DNA from: JALEGB01 sp038530925
Lineage (GTDB): Bacteria > Pseudomonadota > Alphaproteobacteria > Rhodobacterales > Rhodobacteraceae
Direction: 5' to 3'
NCBI GenBank assembly: GCA_038530925.1
Contig: JBCBCG010000089.1
Span: forward strand, 1 to 16,906
DNA length: 16,906 bases
Each line of letters begins with the position of its first letter. Within the stretch, counting starts at the first letter, position 1. Positions 7,169-14,077 of this stretch are shown one piece after another. The notes beneath the pieces were generated by a model that was not told where the DNA came from, made no database searches, and saw only the letters and a list, made by a program, of their open reading frames with translations. The position numbers and the translations under genes were made by a program.

Positions 7169-7196
7169 CGACGCGGAATTTCGGCGAGAGCCTTGG

Positions 7197-7204
7197 TTGC
7201 GCAA
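7197..7204. promoter_or_regulatory. TTGCGCAA palindrome in divergent spacer, possible operator
   Basis: A perfect 8-bp palindrome in the 136-bp spacer between the ELM1-like gene and the divergent Lrp-family gene, 66 bp before the latter's start and next to an AT-richer patch (TTTTCGG and CTTCTTTTAAG). Lrp/AsnC regulators commonly control their own promoters; assigning this site to the adjacent regulator is inference only. Confidence 0.3.
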
Positions 7205-7269
7205 TTTTCGGTCTTCTTTTAAGTGCTGCGGCACGCCGGCGCCCGGTCGGCGGCAGTAGCGGAGCCTTC

Positions 7270-7770
7270 ATGCCCGGCGTCAAGCTCGATCAAATCGACC
7301 GCAAGATCTTGGCGGAGCTTCAAACCGACGGCCGCATGACGAATGTGGATCTCTCCAAACGGGTCGGCATCTCCGCGCCGCCCTGCCTGCGCCGCGTGCG
7401 CGCGCTGGAGGAGCGCGGCTTCATCCAAGGCTACCACGCCCAGGTTGACGGCCGCGCTTTGGGCTTCGATGTGACCGTCTTCGCGATGGTCGGCCTTTAT
7501 AAGCAATCAGGGCCCGATCTCGCGGATTTCGAGGCTCGCGCTGCGGAGTGGCCCTTGGTTCGCGAATGCCACATGCTCAATGGCGAGATCGACTTCATTC
7601 TAAAGTGCGTCGCACCGGATATTTCGACCTTTCAAAGCTTTCTGACCGACGAGCTGACCGCCTCGCCCAACATCGCCAGCGTAAAAACGTCGCTTGTGAT
7701 CCGCGCCAGCAAGGATCTGCCCGGCGTACCCTTCGATGTGCTGGAGACGCGCTGGCCCGGCGAACGCTAA
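7270..7770 (+). CDS. Lrp/AsnC-family transcriptional regulator
   Basis: A DNA-binding regulator of the leucine-responsive/AsnC family; these sense amino acids or related small molecules and act as dimers to octamers. The 166-residue product shows the N-terminal winged helix-turn-helix at residues about 5-62 (LDQIDRKILAELQTDGRMTN, then LSKRVGISAPPCLRRVRALE, GFIQGYHAQVD) and the C-terminal RAM ligand-binding/oligomerisation domain at about 68-150, with HMLNGEIDFILKCVA and VKTSLVIR. The ATG at 7270 follows CGGAG at 7259-7263. It is divergent from the ELM1-like gene across 136 bp and may regulate itself or its neighbours, as is usual in the family. The ligand cannot be inferred. The DUF1508 gene begins 121 bp downstream with its own strong ribosome-binding site. 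Confidence 0.95.
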   Translation: MPGVKLDQIDRKILAELQTDGRMTNVDLSKRVGISAPPCLRRVRALEERGFIQGYHAQVDGRALGFDVTVFAMVGLYKQSGPDLADFEARAAEWPLVRECHMLNGEIDFILKCVAPDISTFQSFLTDELTASPNIASVKTSLVIRASKDLPGVPFDVLETRWPGER

Positions 7771-7891
7771 GCTGCGGCGTCTTGGCGTCCTTCGTTCAAT
7801 ATCAACAGATTGCCGAGGCGCTTGCATGGCGGGACGCTTTGGCCTTTCCTGTCGCTGCGAGGTTAGGAGCCAACGACAAGGAGCGAGAGAC

Positions 7892-8209
7892 GTGTCGGGC
7901 GAAAGGGATAAATTCGAGACCTATCAGGATAAGCGCGGCGAATGGCGCTGGCGGCGCATCGCCACCAACGGCAAAATCGTCGGCGCGGCCTGTGAAGGCT
8001 ACAAGGCGAAGTCGGACTGCGAAGCGAATATGAAGCGCGGCGCGAACGACAAGGACAAATGGGAATTTTACGAGGACAAGCGCGGCGAATGGCGCTGGCG
8101 GCGTAAAGCCTCGAACGGCAAAATCGTCGGCTCCGCTTCGGAAGGCTATAAATCGCGCAAAGACGCGGTCTCGAATGCGGAGCGTCAGGGCTTCACCGGC
8201 AAAGCCTGA
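7892..8209 (+). CDS. DUF1508 (YegP-like) two-repeat protein
   Basis: A small 105-residue cytoplasmic protein made of two tandem DUF1508 repeats, as in E. coli YegP; the molecular role of the family is not established. Each repeat contains a KRGEWRWRR motif (residues 14-22 and 63-71), then NGKIVG and EGYK(A/S). The repeats are 49 residues apart. At DNA level a 26-bp stretch is identical between copies (7931-7956 and 8078-8103, 147 bp apart), pointing to a fairly recent duplication or gene conversion. The start is GTG at 7892, fixed by AAGGAG at 7879-7884 and by the first repeat beginning a few residues later. It is followed by a terminator-like hairpin. Confidence 0.9.
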   Translation: MSGERDKFETYQDKRGEWRWRRIATNGKIVGAACEGYKAKSDCEANMKRGANDKDKWEFYEDKRGEWRWRRKASNGKIVGSASEGYKSRKDAVSNAERQGFTGKA

Positions 8210-8234
8210 CGTCTCGCAGCCTCCGCGCTGCGGA

Positions 8235-8271
8235 CCGACCCGATGATTGGATCGTCGGGTCGGCTGTTCTT
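8235..8271 (+). terminator. Rho-independent-like terminator after the DUF1508 gene
   Basis: Perfect 9-bp stem, CCGACCCGA (8235-8243) with TCGGGTCGG (8255-8263), an 11-nt loop, and then CTGTTCTT. The T-run is weak but the placement 26 bp after the stop fits a terminator. Confidence 0.6.
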
Positions 8272-8933
8272 AGAGGCGTTCTTAATGCTTTGATTACTTT
8301 GATGGCCGTCAGCCTAACGGCGCCGCCGCCGCGTTTCGTGTGCGGACACGCTGATATTCGCAGTTGCGAGATCTTTTTTTCACGCCGCCTCATGCGCTGA
8401 GCGACCGCGTGAAAGCTTCATTTCAGCTCTCCTGACGCCGCGTTCATTCATGTTAATTCGAGCAGCCGCTCCGCTCCGACGCTGGTTGCGGCGCGATCTC
8501 TCGTAAATGTGGAATTCGCAGGAGACATCAATCTCTTACGCTGACGCCGCACGCGGTGCGCCGCTTGCGGCGTCAGCGTGAAGCCGGCTGCCCTTCAACG
8601 GAGCTTAGGGCAAGATTAACGCCGCGTTTCCGCTTACAAGAGTTAATTCATAACTTCTAATACACTGAAACCGCGCAGATATTTCGCAACGACTTGTTCA
8701 TTTGTGTTGGCGATTGTCACACTTGTCTTTCGGCGGCGTTAGAGAAGCTGACGCGGTTCCTAAGCGGAACAACGCCTGAGAACACTTTGTCAGAACGACC
8801 GAGACCGTGAGCCGCCCAGGCTCGCCGCGCGCGACATGGCGTCGAGCGCGCCTGGGCATCCTGTCTTATTGCGGCCCGCAAGGCCGAACCGCCCGAGCCT
8901 TCGCGCTCTGGCGGCGCGTGAAAGGTTTGCCTG
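8272..8933. other. Long gene-free leader upstream of flagellin
   Basis: No convincing coding region was found in this stretch. It contains AT-richer patches (around 8447-8458 and 8640-8665), two GTTAATTC words (8453-8460 and 8642-8649) and a strong inverted repeat (8538-8579). CTGACGCCGC occurs at 8432-8441 and 8541-8550 and, reversed, at 8567-8576. A short GTTCC/GGAAC palindrome is at 8756-8770. TTAACGCCGCGTTTC near 8617-8631 resembles one and a half CtrA sites (TTAA-N7-TTAA), and flagellar genes of alphaproteobacteria are often under CtrA, but the second half does not match. I could not find a sigma-54 or sigma-28 promoter that fits well. A long 5' leader or an unannotated small RNA is possible. 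Confidence 0.5.
8538..8579. repeat. 13-bp perfect inverted repeat
   Basis: ACGCTGACGCCGC (8538-8550) and its exact reverse complement (8567-8579), separated by 16 nt that can pair further in part (GCGG/CCGC). There is no T-run on either side, so a terminator is less likely than an operator, a structured leader or a small-RNA element. It is about 355 bp before the flagellin start. Confidence 0.75.
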
Positions 8934-10178
8934 ATGACCGGCGTTTTTCTCACCCAATCCGCTCAAACCGCGCTGTCGATCCTCAACGGCGTCAATCGCG
9001 AGATCAGTCAATTGGAGGGCGTCATAGCTTCCGGAAAGAAAATCAACTCCGCGGCTGACAACGCGGCGATCTGGACGGTCGCTCAGAACCTCCAGGCGCA
9101 ACAAGCCGGCTACAACGCTTTGGCCGAGTCGCTCGATGGCGGCAAGAGCACCATTTCGGTCGGCCGCACCGGCGCGGAATCGGTGGTGAGCCTCCTCAAC
9201 GAGATCAAGACTGAAATCACCAACTCGACCGCTGGCGGCGCCAACACCTCGGCGATCCAGTCCACGATCGACGGCCTGGTGGCGCAAGTCGGCTCCGTGG
9301 TCAGCTCGGCCAGCGTCAATGGCGTGAACCTCCTCCAGAACACCTCGAACACGTCGGGCTCCGACACCTACTCGATCCTCGCCAGCTATTACACGGACTC
9401 GGCCGGCGCGCTGGTGACCCAAGACATCACCGTGCAGAAGACCGATCTGCAGACCACCGCTGCGACCTACGGCGCGACGGGCACGGTCGTCGCCAACTAC
9501 ATCAGCGCCAACAACGCGACGATCGCGGTTGGCGGCGGGACTTCGACGATCAGCGTGCAATCGCCGACGATCGCCTATGGCGCCGGCTACCGCGTCACTC
9601 TGGCCGGAAACGGCTCGCATAATCTGAGTTCGACCGTGTTCGAATACGTCGCGCGCGAAGGCGACACCGCCGCGGACATCTCGAACGCGCTCTACAATCA
9701 GATCAACGACCACATCAGCGCCAACAATCTCTCGGCGGATATGTCCGTGTCTGTGAACACCTCGAGCGGTCAGATCACGGTGACCAACAACGATGCGGAT
9801 GGCGGCGACACCATCGGCGTGACGCTCGACGCCACCACCGGCGGCACGGCGGGCGGCGGCCTCTCGGATCTCACCAGCATCGACGTCACCACCTCGTCCG
9901 GCCGCGATGCGGCGCTGGTCCAGATCGAGACGCTGCTTGAGGCGGCGACGGCGGCGGCGGCGGCGATGGGCTCGGCGGAGCGGCGCGTCGACATCCAGTC
10001 GCAGTTTCTGACTGAAAGCAGCGCCGAGCTCGGCAAAGGCATCAGCGCCTTGATCGACGCCGATCTGACCAGCGCCAGCGCCAAACTCGCCGCGGCGCAG
10101 GCGCAGCGGGATCTCGCCTTAGAGGCGCTGTCCATCGCGAACGACCGGCATAAGAGCATTCTGGCGCTGTTTCAGTAA
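8934..10178 (+). CDS. Flagellin
   Basis: Structural protein of the flagellar filament, secreted by the flagellar type III apparatus and polymerised outside the cell. The 414-residue product has the conserved N-terminal helices at residues 1-135 (IASGKKINSAADNAAIWTVA at 31-50, then AESVVSLLNEIKTEI and SVNGVNLLQ). The C-terminal helices at about 323-414 end in SIANDRHKSILALFQ, the usual flagellin close. The central part, about 136-320, is Thr/Ser/Asn/Gly-rich and beta-like, as expected for the exposed variable domain; it lacks cysteine. The ATG at 8934 has GAAAGG about 10 bases upstream. No other flagellar gene (flaF, flbT, fliD, fla paralogue) is in the window, so it is a solitary copy. It converges on ccr. 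Confidence 0.92.
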   Translation: MTGVFLTQSAQTALSILNGVNREISQLEGVIASGKKINSAADNAAIWTVAQNLQAQQAGYNALAESLDGGKSTISVGRTGAESVVSLLNEIKTEITNSTAGGANTSAIQSTIDGLVAQVGSVVSSASVNGVNLLQNTSNTSGSDTYSILASYYTDSAGALVTQDITVQKTDLQTTAATYGATGTVVANYISANNATIAVGGGTSTISVQSPTIAYGAGYRVTLAGNGSHNLSSTVFEYVAREGDTAADISNALYNQINDHISANNLSADMSVSVNTSSGQITVTNNDADGGDTIGVTLDATTGGTAGGGLSDLTSIDVTTSSGRDAALVQIETLLEAATAAAAAMGSAERRVDIQSQFLTESSAELGKGISALIDADLTSASAKLAAAQAQRDLALEALSIANDRHKSILALFQ

Positions 10179-10202
10179 CGCGCCACGACCCGAATAGATC
10201 GA

Positions 10203-10248
10203 CGCCGCCTCAAGAAGCGGCGCGGTCTCGCCTCGCTTCGCGCGAGGC
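10203..10248 (+). terminator. Hairpins after flagellin, possible terminator
   Basis: Two small perfect hairpins follow the flagellin stop: CGCCGC (10203-10208) with GCGGCG (10217-10222), and GCCTCGC (10230-10236) with GCGAGGC (10242-10248). Neither is followed by a T-run on the plus strand, so termination may be weak or factor-dependent. Confidence 0.35.
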
Positions 10249-10260
10249 CAATAAGAAAAC

Positions 10261-10309
10261 GGCTCAATGAAAAACATGGCCCAAACAGGGCCGAAGGCTC
10301 AATGAAAAA
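10261..10309. repeat. 14-bp direct repeat in convergent intergenic region
   Basis: GGCTCAATGAAAAA occurs at 10261-10274 and again at 10296-10309 (period 35). On the minus strand each copy provides the T-run of one of the two tandem ccr terminators, so the pair probably arose by duplication of a terminator tail. Confidence 0.85.
10270..10292 (-). terminator. Second tandem terminator of ccr
   Basis: On the minus strand, GGCCC/GGGCC (arms 10288-10292 and 10278-10282, loop of 5) is followed by ATGTTTTT. It lies downstream of the stronger hairpin at 10305-10340. Confidence 0.6.
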
Positions 10310-10340
10310 GAGCCGCGCGGGCGAGAACGCCGGCGCGGCT
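10305..10340 (-). terminator. Main intrinsic terminator of ccr
   Basis: On the minus strand, an 8-bp perfect stem (arms 10333-10340 and 10311-10318), a single mismatch, then an additional GGCG/CGCC pairing around an AGAA-type loop, followed by CTTTTTC. This is a textbook intrinsic terminator, 43 bp past the ccr stop. Confidence 0.8.
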
Positions 10341-10382
10341 CAACTCATTTCGGCATGGCCGCCGAACGCCTCGGCGCTGCGA

Positions 10383-11675
10383 TCAGCCCCAGGCTTGCTC
10401 GGCCGTATCTTCGAGCGTGCGCAGTCCCGGCGTCTTGGCGCAGACCAGAGCCGCCATGTTGCCCGGCTGATGCTCGTTCCGCCACATCTTGGTGTGAGCC
10501 TTTGGAATGTCGGACCAGCTGAAGAGTTCGGACATGCACGGATCGAGGCGCCGCTCGATCATCAGCTGGTTCGCTTGGCTCGCCTGATAGAGATTGGCGA
10601 AGTGGCTGCCTTGCACGCGCTTCTGGTGCATCCACACATAGCGAGCATCCATTGTGAGATTAAAGCCGGTGGTGCCGGCGCAGATCACGATCATGCCGCC
10701 GCGTTTCGTCACCAGCGTCGAGACCGGCATGGTCGCCTCGCCCGGATGCTCGAACACGATATCGACGTTCACGCCCTTGCCGGTGATGTCCCAAATCGCT
10801 TTGCCAAACTTCTTAGCCTCGGAGAACCACTCCTTATACTCAGGCGAGTTCACTGTCGGCAGCGCGCCCCAGCATTTAAAGTCTTTGCGGTTCAGAACGC
10901 CTTTGGCGCCGAGGCCGAGCACGAAGTCGCGTTTGCTCTCATCTGAGATCACGCCGATCGCGTTGGCGCCGGCGGTGTTCACCAGCTGGATCGCGTAAGA
11001 GCCGAGACCGCCAGAGGCGCCCCAGATCAGCACGTTCTGTCCCGGTCGCAGGATGTGTGGGCGATGTCCGAACAACATGCGATACGCGGTGGCGAGCGTC
11101 AGCGTGTAACAGGCGCTTTCCTCCCAGCTTTGATGCCGCGGGCGATGCATCAGCTGCTGCGCCTGCACGCAGGTGAATTGCGCGAAGGCGCCGCCCGGCG
11201 TCTCATAGCCCCAAATCCGCTGCGTCGGCGAGTACATCGGATCGCCGCCATTGCACTCCTCGTCGTCGCCGTCATCCTGGTTGCAGTGGATCACGACCTC
11301 GTCGCCCACTTTCCAGCGCTTCACCTTCGCGCCAACCTTCCAGACGATGCCCGCCGCATCCGAGCCCGCGACGTGATAGGGCGAGTTATGCCCATCGAAC
11401 GGCGTGATCGGCTCGCCCAGCGCGGCCCAAACGCCATTGTAATTGATGCCGGCCGCCATCACGAGGACGAGCACCTCATGGCTGTCCGGCTCCGGCACAT
11501 CGACCGTCTCGAGCTGCATCGCCTCTTCCGGCGCGCCATGGCGCTCACGGCGAATCGCCCAGGCGTACATTTGCTTTGGCGTGTGGCCGAGCGGCGGGAT
11601 CTCGCCGATCTCGTATAGATCCTTCACCGGCGCGTCGTAGAGCGACTGCGTCTGATCGGTGTCTAGAGCAGGCAT
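10383..11675 (-). CDS. ccr: Crotonyl-CoA carboxylase/reductase
   Basis: Key enzyme of the ethylmalonyl-CoA pathway: reductively carboxylates crotonyl-CoA with NADPH and CO2 to ethylmalonyl-CoA, letting bacteria without a glyoxylate shunt grow on C2 compounds. The 430-residue product is a medium-chain dehydrogenase/reductase. Visible parts are AAGINYNGVWAALGEP (74-89), HVAGSDAAGIVWKVG (101-115), HCNQDDGDDEECNGGDPM (130-147), the NADPH-binding loop LIWGASGGLGSYAIQLV (216-232), FEHPGEATMPVSTLV (308-322), and QGSHFAN (355-361), whose histidine matches a CO2-binding residue known from characterised Ccr enzymes. The acidic QDDGDDEECNGGDPM insert separates Ccr from plain quinone reductases. The ATG at 11675 follows AAGGGAGATAACG. 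It is divergent from ecm, which acts on the epimerised product. Confidence 0.96.
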   Translation of the reverse strand: MPALDTDQTQSLYDAPVKDLYEIGEIPPLGHTPKQMYAWAIRRERHGAPEEAMQLETVDVPEPDSHEVLVLVMAAGINYNGVWAALGEPITPFDGHNSPYHVAGSDAAGIVWKVGAKVKRWKVGDEVVIHCNQDDGDDEECNGGDPMYSPTQRIWGYETPGGAFAQFTCVQAQQLMHRPRHQSWEESACYTLTLATAYRMLFGHRPHILRPGQNVLIWGASGGLGSYAIQLVNTAGANAIGVISDESKRDFVLGLGAKGVLNRKDFKCWGALPTVNSPEYKEWFSEAKKFGKAIWDITGKGVNVDIVFEHPGEATMPVSTLVTKRGGMIVICAGTTGFNLTMDARYVWMHQKRVQGSHFANLYQASQANQLMIERRLDPCMSELFSWSDIPKAHTKMWRNEHQPGNMAALVCAKTPGLRTLEDTAEQAWG

Positions 11676-11707
11676 CGTTATCTCCCTTGGGTCGCCCACC
11701 CGGGCTT

Positions 11708-11719
11708 TCGCAACTGCGA
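11708..11719. promoter_or_regulatory. Palindrome TCGCA-AC-TGCGA, candidate operator
   Basis: Perfect 5-bp arms with a 2-bp centre, 33 bp upstream of the ccr start codon. Its centre is about 31.5 bp from that of the second palindrome at 11739-11751, close to three turns of DNA, so one regulator could bind both on the same face. Confidence 0.4.
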
Positions 11720-11721
11720 GA

Positions 11722-11750
11722 CGCATAATCGTAAGAAACTTGCGCAGCAA
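11722..11750 (-). promoter_or_regulatory. Candidate ccr promoter
   Basis: On the minus strand, TTGCTG (11745-11750) and TATGCG (11722-11727) are separated by 17 bp. The match to the housekeeping consensus is weak (TTG and TAT only), but position and spacing fit, and the -35 would overlap the palindrome at 11739-11751. Confidence 0.25.
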
Positions 11751-11751
11751 G
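11739..11751. promoter_or_regulatory. Palindrome CTTGC-GCA-GCAAG, candidate operator
   Basis: Perfect 5-bp arms around a 3-bp centre, 64 bp upstream of the ccr start. TTGC/GCAA-type symmetry is seen in binding sites of several acyl-CoA or PHB-responsive regulators; which protein binds here is not known. Confidence 0.4.
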
Positions 11752-12031
11752 CCGGTAGGTACGAAATATATGTCTAATTCCGTCGCGTCGGCGGCCTGGA
11801 CGCGCTCAAAACGTCGCAGATGCGGGTGTTGTGTCGCGAAGTGACACGGCGCACCTGGCGTCGCGCAAAGGGCGAGTCGCTCGGCGTTCGGACCGAAGAT
11901 TGCGAGAAAGACCTTGATCGCGCAGTTTCATTTCGCTTCACCCTGCTGCGGCGCAGCGTAAACTGAGGGAAGCGATGCTGCGCGGCGGCGGGTGCACGGG
12001 CCGAGGCCCGACAGGGAAGGAGTGCTGACGG

Positions 12032-14035
12032 ATGAGCAACGCGTCTGGAGCGGCGAGCGCGCAACCACCCGCGCGGGAGCGTGATCGGCCTTGGCTGTTC
12101 CGCACTTACGCCGGCCATTCGACTGCGGCGAAATCCAACGCGCTCTACCGCAAGAACCTGTCGAAAGGTCAGACCGGCCTCTCCATCGCTTTCGATCTGC
12201 CGACGCAGACCGGCTATGACAGCGATCATATCTTGGCCAAAGGCGAAGTCGGCAAGGTGGGCGTGCCGATCGCGCATCTCGGCGATATGGAGACGCTGTT
12301 CCAGGACATCCCGCTCGAGCGGATGAACACTTCGATGACGATCAACGCCACCGCCGGGTGGCTGCTATCGCTTTATGTCGCGGCGGCGGAGCGCCAGGGC
12401 GCCGATCCGAAAGCGCTGCAGGGCACGGTCCAGAACGACATCATCAAAGAGTATCTAAGCCGCGGCACCTATGTGTTCCCGCCGAAGCCCAGCCTGAAGC
12501 TGATCGCCGACATCGCGGCCTACACCTACACCGAGGTTCCGAAATGGAACCCGATGAATGTGTGCTCCTACCATCTGCAGGAGGCCGGCGCGACGCCGGA
12601 GCAGGAGCTGGCTTACGCGCTGGCCACGGCGACGGCGGTGCTCGATACGCTGAAGGCGCGCGGCGAGATTCCTGAGGCCGAGTTCGCCAGCGCCGTGGCG
12701 CGCATCTCCTTCTTTGTGAACGCCGGCATCCGCTTCGTGACCGAGATGTGCAAGATGCGCGCATTCGTCGATCTCTGGGATGAGATCTGCGAGCAGCGCT
12801 ACGGCGTCGACGATCCGAAGAAGCGCCGCTTCCGCTATGGCGTGCAGGTGAACAGCCTCGGGCTGACTGAGCAGCAGCCTGAAAACAACGTCTACCGCAT
12901 TCTCATCGAGATGATGGCGGTGACGCTTTCCAAGAAAGCGCGCGCACGCGCGGTGCAGCTGCCGGCCTGGAACGAGGCGCTCGGCCTGCCGCGGCCTTGG
13001 GATCAGCAATGGTCGCTGCGCATGCAGCAAGTGCTCGCCTTCGAGACCGATCTTCTCGAATACGGCGATCTCTTCGACGGCTCGAAAGTGGTCGAAGCGC
13101 GGGTTGAGGATCTGAAGACGGGCGCGCGCGAGGAGCTGGCGCGCATCGACGAAATGGGCGGGGCGGTCGCGGCGATCGATTACATGAAGGCGCGGCTGGT
13201 GGAGAGCAACGCGGCGCGGCTGCAATCGATCGAGACCGGCGACATGACCGTGATCGGCGTCAACGCCTACACAGAAACCGAGGAGAGCCCGCTTTCCGCC
13301 AATGAGGGCGCGATCGAGGTGGTCGATCCGGCTGTCGAAGCCGAGCAGATCGGCCGTCTAAACGCCTGGCGCGACAGCCGCGACGCCGCCGCCGTCGACG
13401 CGGCGCTCACCGCCTTGAGAGAGGCGGCGGAGCAGGATCGCAACGTCATGCCCGCCTCCATCGCGGCGGCGAAGGCTGGCGTCACCACCGGCGAATGGGG
13501 CCTGGTGATGCGCGAGATCTTCGGCGAGTACCGCGCGCCGACCGGCGTCGGCAAAGCCGCGGCGTCGGATGCGGAGGATCTCGCGCCGGTCCGCGCTTCG
13601 GTCGAGGCGGTGTCGGAGGCGTTGGGGCGCCGGCTGAAATTCCTGGTCGGCAAGCCTGGCCTCGACGGCCATTCCAACGGCGCCGAGCAAATCGCCGTGC
13701 GCGCCCGCGATTGCGGCATGGAGGTGGTCTATGAGGGCATTCGTCTAACGCCCGCGCAGATCGTCAACGCGGCGCTCGAGGAAGGCGTCCACGTGGTCGG
13801 CCTCTCGATCCTGTCGGGCTCGCATCTCGCGCTGATCAAGGATGTGATGGACCGCATGCGCGCCGCAGGTCTTGAAGACGTGCCGGTCGTCGCCGGCGGC
13901 ATCATCCCGCCCGAAGACGAGCAGCAGCTCCTCGCCTATGGCGTCGCGCGGGTCTACACGCCGAAGAACTTCCAGCTGACGCAGATCATGAAGGACATCG
14001 TCGAGATCGTGGGCGAGAAGGCGGAAGCGGCGTGA
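12032..14035 (+). CDS. ecm: Ethylmalonyl-CoA mutase, B12-dependent
   Basis: Adenosylcobalamin-dependent mutase (also called MeaA) that converts (2R)-ethylmalonyl-CoA to (2S)-methylsuccinyl-CoA in the ethylmalonyl-CoA pathway. The 667-residue product has the methylmalonyl-CoA-mutase-type barrel first (RDRPWLFRTYAGHSTAAKSN near 17-36, IAFDLPTQTGYDSDH about 53-67, GDMETLFQDIPLERMNTSMT about 84-103). The cobalamin domain is at the C-terminus, with the base-off motif D545-x-H547-x-x-G550 in GKPGLDGHSNGAEQ, followed by GLSILSGSH and VAGGIIP. Single-chain length and sequence fit Ecm better than the larger methylmalonyl-CoA mutase subunits; distinguishing them strictly needs alignment, but the adjacent divergent ccr supports the call. 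The ATG at 12032 has GGAAGGAG about 10 bases upstream. It is followed by a 42-bp gap and an unrelated lipoprotein gene. Confidence 0.95.
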   Translation: MSNASGAASAQPPARERDRPWLFRTYAGHSTAAKSNALYRKNLSKGQTGLSIAFDLPTQTGYDSDHILAKGEVGKVGVPIAHLGDMETLFQDIPLERMNTSMTINATAGWLLSLYVAAAERQGADPKALQGTVQNDIIKEYLSRGTYVFPPKPSLKLIADIAAYTYTEVPKWNPMNVCSYHLQEAGATPEQELAYALATATAVLDTLKARGEIPEAEFASAVARISFFVNAGIRFVTEMCKMRAFVDLWDEICEQRYGVDDPKKRRFRYGVQVNSLGLTEQQPENNVYRILIEMMAVTLSKKARARAVQLPAWNEALGLPRPWDQQWSLRMQQVLAFETDLLEYGDLFDGSKVVEARVEDLKTGAREELARIDEMGGAVAAIDYMKARLVESNAARLQSIETGDMTVIGVNAYTETEESPLSANEGAIEVVDPAVEAEQIGRLNAWRDSRDAAAVDAALTALREAAEQDRNVMPASIAAAKAGVTTGEWGLVMREIFGEYRAPTGVGKAAASDAEDLAPVRASVEAVSEALGRRLKFLVGKPGLDGHSNGAEQIAVRARDCGMEVVYEGIRLTPAQIVNAALEEGVHVVGLSILSGSHLALIKDVMDRMRAAGLEDVPVVAGGIIPPEDEQQLLAYGVARVYTPKNFQLTQIMKDIVEIVGEKAEAA

Positions 14036-14077
14036 GCCACAGCGGTTCGTCATCTCTAAACAGTTGTAGGCACTTAA

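Larger units (their letters stand above)
11676..12031. promoter_or_regulatory. Divergent ccr-ecm control region
   Basis: This 356-bp spacer must hold the promoters of both genes. It contains an AT-richer core (about 11720-11785), two palindromes near the ccr end, a GTGTC-N7-GACAC repeat at 11831-11847 in the middle, and the ecm ribosome-binding site GGAAGGAG near 12014-12021. No reading frame with coding character was found in it. I could not identify a clear promoter for ecm. Confidence 0.7.

Noticed and set aside
8617..8631. CtrA-binding site upstream of flagellin
   Set aside because: Only the first TTAA half matches; the second is TTTC. Kept as a remark, not called as a site.
8807..8953. 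Possible leader peptide before flagellin
   Set aside because: The frame overlaps the flagellin start out of frame, lacks a ribosome-binding site and shows no coding character.
9640..9650. GTTCGAATA as a tRNA T-loop
   Set aside because: It lies inside the flagellin frame and no acceptor or anticodon arm can be folded around it. No tRNA gene was found in the window.
8790..9713. 307-residue minus-strand frame opposite flagellin
   Set aside because: Rich in Arg, Val, Asp and Gly, with no recognisable domain; flagellin ends and ribosome-binding site on the plus strand are decisive.
9943..9968. GCG-rich trinucleotide run in flagellin as a functional repeat
   Set aside because: It encodes an alanine stretch in the C-terminal helix and is explained by codon bias.
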